Source of the DNA: Bradyrhizobium manausense
GTDB taxonomy: Bacteria > Pseudomonadota > Alphaproteobacteria > Rhizobiales > Xanthobacteraceae
Assembly (NCBI RefSeq): GCF_018130615.1
Contig: NZ_JAFCKB010000021.1
Span: 62,001 to 126,000 of the forward strand
Reading direction: 5' to 3'
Length of the DNA stretch: 64,000 bases
This document shows, piece by piece, positions 61,105 to 64,000 of the stretch. The first letter of the stretch is position 1. Every line of letters begins with the position of its first letter. The position numbers were made by a program, and so were the translations under genes. Below the pieces are notes generated by a model. It made no database searches and had not been told where the DNA came from. It worked only from the letters and a program-made list of their open reading frames with translations.

Positions 61105-62439
61105 TCAGTCCGTCGTGACAGCGGTTTCCATGTCGGTCGGATCGATCTGCTGGCTCAGCCGCGCGGTGAGCTTGTCGCGATCGAGCTCGCCCTCCCACCA
61201 GGCGACGATCACGCAGGCCACGCCGTTGCCGCAGAGATTGGTCAGCGCGCGGCACTCGCTCATGAACTTGTCGATGCCGAGCACGATCGCCATGCCCGGC
61301 ACGAGGCGCGGATCGACCACCGCGAGCGTTGCCGCCAGCGTGATGAAGCCCGCACCGGTGATGCCGGAGGCGCCCTTCGAGGTCAGCATCGCCACGACCA
61401 GGATCGTGAGCTGCTGGCCGAAGGTGAGATCGAAGCCCAGCGCCTGGGCGATGAAGAGCGTCGCCAGCGTCATGTAGATGTTGGTGCCGTCGAGGTTGAA
61501 CGAATAGCCCGTGGGCACCACGAGGCCGACCACCGACTTCGAGCAGCCGAGCCGTTCCAGCTTCTCCATCAAGGACGGCAGTGCACTTTCCGACGAGGAG
61601 GTGCCGAGCACGATCAGCAGCTCGTCCTTGATGTAAGCCAGGAACTTGAAGATCGAGAAGCCGGCCAGCCGCGCGATGATGCCGAGCACGACGAACACGA
61701 ACAGCGCCGCGGTGAGATAGAACGTGGCAATCAGGCCCATCAGATTGAGGATCGCGCCGGTGCCGAACTTGCCGATGGTGTAGGCCATCGCGCCGAACGC
61801 ACCGATCGGCGCCGCGCGCATCACGATCGAGATCACGCCGAACACCGCATGCGCGGCATCGTCGATGAAGCTGCGGATGGTATGACCGCGCTCGCCGAGC
61901 CCCATGATGGCGAAGCCGAACAGCACCGAGAACAGCAGCACTTGCAGGATCTCGCCCTGCGCAAAGGCGCCAACCACGGTGTCGGGAATGATGTGCAGGA
62001 TGAAGTCGACCGACTTCTGGCCCGCGGCCTGCTTGGCGTAGTTGGCGACGGCTGCTTCGTTTGCCGCTGCATTGCCGAAGCCGGCGCCCGGCTTCACGAG
62101 GTTGCCGATGATGAGGCCGATGACGAGCGCGAAGGTGGAGACGACTTCGAAATAGACCAGCGCCTTGACGCCGATGCGTCCGACCTTCTTGGCGTCCTGG
62201 ATGTGGGCGATACCGGAGACGACGGTGCAGAAGATGATCGGCGCGATCACCATCTTGATCAGCTTGATGAAGCCGTCGCCCATCGCCTTGATCCAGTCGT
62301 TGGTGGCGACGGACGGCCACAACCAGCCGACGATCGCGCCAAGCACGATGGCGATGAGCACCTGGACGTAGAGAATTTTATACCACGGCTTGGCCGCGCT
62401 CGGTGCAGCCGGCGCACCAGCCATCGTTGTCGTTGTCAT
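61105..62439 (-). CDS. dctA: C4-dicarboxylate transport protein DctA
   Basis: A 444-residue Na+/H+ symporter of the DAACS family that imports succinate, malate and fumarate; in rhizobia it feeds nitrogen-fixing bacteroids. The conserved SSSESALP hairpin, the [22 protein letters not shown] region (first part shown), and [15 protein letters not shown] are present. The N-terminus is a short Thr/Ala-rich stretch. The ATG at 62439 has GGGGGAG about 8 bases upstream. No dctB/dctD pair is nearby. The promoter (62494-62499) overlaps an operator-like palindrome. Confidence 0.95.
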   Translation of the reverse strand: MTTTTMAGAPAAPSAAKPWYKILYVQVLIAIVLGAIVGWLWPSVATNDWIKAMGDGFIKLIKMVIAPIIFCTVVSGIAHIQDAKKVGRIGVKALVYFEVVSTFALVIGLIIGNLVKPGAGFGNAAANEAAVANYAKQAAGQKSVDFILHIIPDTVVGAFAQGEILQVLLFSVLFGFAIMGLGERGHTIRSFIDDAAHAVFGVISIVMRAAPIGAFGAMAYTIGKFGTGAILNLMGLIATFYLTAALFVFVVLGIIARLAGFSIFKFLAYIKDELLIVLGTSSSESALPSLMEKLERLGCSKSVVGLVVPTGYSFNLDGTNIYMTLATLFIAQALGFDLTFGQQLTILVVAMLTSKGASGITGAGFITLAATLAVVDPRLVPGMAIVLGIDKFMSECRALTNLCGNGVACVIVAWWEGELDRDKLTARLSQQIDPTDMETAVTTD

Positions 62440-62466
62440 TGTTTCACTCCCCCTCAAAAACTCAGA

Positions 62467-62499
62467 GCCAGCCAAGATCAACTTGGCCGGCCCTGTCAA
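62467..62499 (-). promoter_or_regulatory. dctA promoter with operator in the spacer
   Basis: On the reverse strand: TTGACA (complement of 62494-62499), then GCCGGCCAAG-N5-CTTGGCTGGC (62491-62467), an inverted repeat with one mismatch lying where the spacer and -10 should be. This suggests control by a regulator that blocks polymerase. A typical sigma-54 (-24/-12) site, expected if DctD controlled the gene, was not found. Confidence 0.5.
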
Positions 62500-62523
62500 T
62501 TGGAACATTCCGTATGGCGAAAT

Positions 62524-63138
62524 CTAGCCGCGGCGGTCGACGATCCGGCGCGCCGCCGGCATCAGCGCGGCGCCGAGGGCGTTCTTGATGACGGAGGCCG
62601 CGAGGAACGGCACGACGCCGACCATCCAGGCCTTGGTTGCGCCAAGGCCGATGCCATAGGCGAGCCAGCCGAAGCCGGCGATGAAAATGACGACATGGCC
62701 GACCGCCATAGCCGCAAACAGCACCACCACGTTGCGATCCCAGCCGCGCTCGGCCAGCCAGCCGGTGATGAAGGCAGCAGCCACGAAGCCATAGAGATAG
62801 CCCGCGGTCGGGCCGACCAGCGGCGCAATTCCACCAACAGGGCCGGCGAACACCGGCAGTCCCATCGCGCCCTCGGCGAGGTAGGCAATCATGGTTGCGC
62901 TGCCAAGGCGCCAGCCATAGGCCGCACCGATCACCAGCACGACCAGCGTCTGCAACGTCATGGGCACATAAGGCAGCGGCAGGTTCACCTTGGCTGATAG
63001 CGCCATCAGTGCGGAACCGAGCGCGATCAGCACGACGGCACGCAAGTGCCCGACGGCTTCGCCCGGTCGGGTCGGCCACATCACTGCGGCAAGAGGAGAA
63101 CGTGACGTGGCGGCGGACTGGACGGTTCGGTCAGACAA
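62524..63138 (-). CDS. bioY: Biotin transporter BioY
   Basis: A 204-residue substrate-binding S component of a biotin ECF-type transporter, with six predicted membrane helices. Family features: KVNLPLPYVPMTLQTLVVL, GPTAGYLYGFVAAAF and the C-terminal helical block ending near ALMPAARR. The start is taken at TTG 63138, because CCGGAG lies about 7 bases upstream; the first ATG in frame would begin inside the conserved part. No bioM/bioN gene is nearby, so it works alone or with a shared energy module. Confidence 0.88.
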   Translation of the reverse strand: MSDRTVQSAATSRSPLAAVMWPTRPGEAVGHLRAVVLIALGSALMALSAKVNLPLPYVPMTLQTLVVLVIGAAYGWRLGSATMIAYLAEGAMGLPVFAGPVGGIAPLVGPTAGYLYGFVAAAFITGWLAERGWDRNVVVLFAAMAVGHVVIFIAGFGWLAYGIGLGATKAWMVGVVPFLAASVIKNALGAALMPAARRIVDRRG

Positions 63139-63172
63139 GATTGCACTCCGGAGATGTCGCGAAAACTGGCGG

Positions 63173-64000
63173 CTATTTAAGCCAGTGGGCGATCCGGTCA
63201 ACTGCCTCCTGCATCTCCGTGGCCGAGCGCGCATAAGAGAATCGGATGAACGAGCGGCCATGGATCGGATCGAAATCGACGCCCGGTGTCGCCGCAACCT
63301 GGGCCTGCTCCAGCATCTGCTTGGCGAAGTCGAAGCTGTCGGAGGTGAAGTCCGAGACGTCGGCATAGAGATAGAACGCGCCGTCCGCCGGCAGGAACTT
63401 GCTGAGGCCCGCCTTCGGCAGTCCCTCGATCAAGATGCGCCGGTTCTCCTGATAACCGTGCTTGATCTCCTCCATCTCGGCCGCACCGTCGAAGGCAGCC
63501 TCCGCCGCGATTTGCGACAGCGACGGCACCGAGATCGAGAGGTTCTGCTGCAGCCGCTCGATCGGCCGCACCAGTATCTCGGGCACGACCATCCAGCCGA
63601 CGCGCCAGCCCGTCATGCAAAAATACTTCGAGAAGGAGTTGATCACGAGGGCGTGCGGAGACAGCTCTGCCGCCGTAACTGCCGGAAAGGCATAATCGAG
63701 CCCGTGATAGATTTCGTCGGAGATGAAGCGGATGCCGGCATCCTCGGAAGCCGCAATGAGGCCGGCGAGCGCCTCACGGGACATCATCGTTCCCGTCGGA
63801 TTGGCGGGGCTCCCGACCAGCACGCCTTTCAGCGGCGCCTTGCGATGGGCAGCGAGCAGCGCCTCGCCCGTCAGCGCGTGGCGCGTCTCGTTGGTGGTCT
63901 CGATCAGCACCGGCTCGCAGCCGAGCGCTGTGAGGATGTGACGGTATGGCGGATAGCCCGGCACCGTGACGGCGACGCGATCGCCGGGCTCGAACATCGA
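63173..64000 (-). CDS. PLP-dependent aminotransferase, class I/II (N-terminus beyond the window)
   Basis: About 275 residues of the C-terminal part of a fold-type I aminotransferase; the frame runs off the right edge, so the start is not visible. Present: VGSPANPTGTMM, SDEIYHGLDY, and the PLP lysine in INSFSKYFCMTGWRVGW, and the carboxylate-binding Arg in IRFSYARS near the end. Complete relatives are about 390 residues. The substrate is not clear. It is upstream of bioY on the same strand, 34 bases apart. Confidence 0.9.
   Translation of the reverse strand, partial: SMFEPGDRVAVTVPGYPPYRHILTALGCEPVLIETTNETRHALTGEALLAAHRKAPLKGVLVGSPANPTGTMMSREALAGLIAASEDAGIRFISDEIYHGLDYAFPAVTAAELSPHALVINSFSKYFCMTGWRVGWMVVPEILVRPIERLQQNLSISVPSLSQIAAEAAFDGAAEMEEIKHGYQENRRILIEGLPKAGLSKFLPADGAFYLYADVSDFTSDSFDFAKQMLEQAQVAATPGVDFDPIHGRSFIRFSYARSATEMQEAVDRIAHWLK

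Overview
This window looks like a chromosomal segment of an alphaproteobacterium of the order Hyphomicrobiales, most probably Bradyrhizobium or a close relative. That is an inference from several signs: high GC throughout, a suf cluster of the alphaproteobacterial type (second cysteine desulfurase, sufB, sufC, sufD, sufS, sufT, sufA), short palindromic repeats of the GTAGGGTGGGC type scattered between genes, CtrA-like TTAA-N7-TTAA sites, and a DctA/BioY/FabA gene content typical of rhizobia. No rRNA, tRNA, CRISPR array, transposase, phage gene or plasmid function was seen. Both window ends cut a gene: a secreted caspase-like protein at the left and an aminotransferase at the right.

Layout. 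1-5.4 kb: caspase-like protein (partial), an AraC regulator, an RhlE-type DEAD-box helicase, a GGDEF diguanylate cyclase, an isolated fabA and a TfoX-N protein bracketed by two palindromic repeats. 5.6-12.5 kb: the suf Fe-S cluster assembly operon. 12.6-14.8 kb: a membrane acyltransferase and a divergent membrane-anchored LytTR regulator, which sit between the suf operon and an alpha/beta hydrolase. 15-21.7 kb: DUF1697 protein, a glutathione transferase with three operator-like palindromes, anmK, tyrS, an MFS transporter and a DoxX protein. 21.8-28.1 kb: a 28-residue membrane peptide, a large AsmA-like envelope protein, a 1-Cys peroxiredoxin with a histone-like tail, and an M23 peptidase with a CtrA half-site. 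28.1-34.1 kb: a LysR-controlled catabolic unit (RraA-fold aldolase-like protein, aminotransferase, complete polar amino-acid ABC importer). 34.1-36.2 kb: a DUF6502-DUF5666 pair. 36.3-41.8 kb: a polysaccharide locus headed by an overlooked 54-residue membrane protein, followed by an unusual fusion of a GT4 glycosyltransferase to an ABC-2 polysaccharide-export permease, the matching ATPase, a second GT4 and an O-antigen-ligase-type protein. 41.8-44.6 kb: two DMT transporters and a beta-hydroxyacid dehydrogenase. 44.6-53.8 kb: prfB with a programmed +1 frameshift, PBP1A (mrcA), an AmiC-type amidase with a CtrA site, and rne with a long leader and a histidine-rich insertion in the S1 region. 53.8-58.7 kb: an XRE-cupin regulator divergent from amidase, MFS and DadA-like oxidase genes. 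58.7-64 kb: a TPR glycosyltransferase-like protein, a regulator remnant, dctA, bioY and the partial aminotransferase.

How they work together. The suf operon builds Fe-S clusters. mrcA, the amidase and the M23 peptidase are peptidoglycan enzymes, and CtrA-like sites upstream of two of them suggest cell-cycle control. The LysR-aminotransferase-importer unit and the XRE-amidase-DadA unit look like uptake-plus-degradation modules for unusual amino acids or amides, fitting a soil or plant-associated life. The most unusual items are the glycosyltransferase-permease fusion, the two unlisted membrane micropeptides, the paired operators between DUF6502 and the polysaccharide locus, and the His/Asp-rich RNase E insertion.
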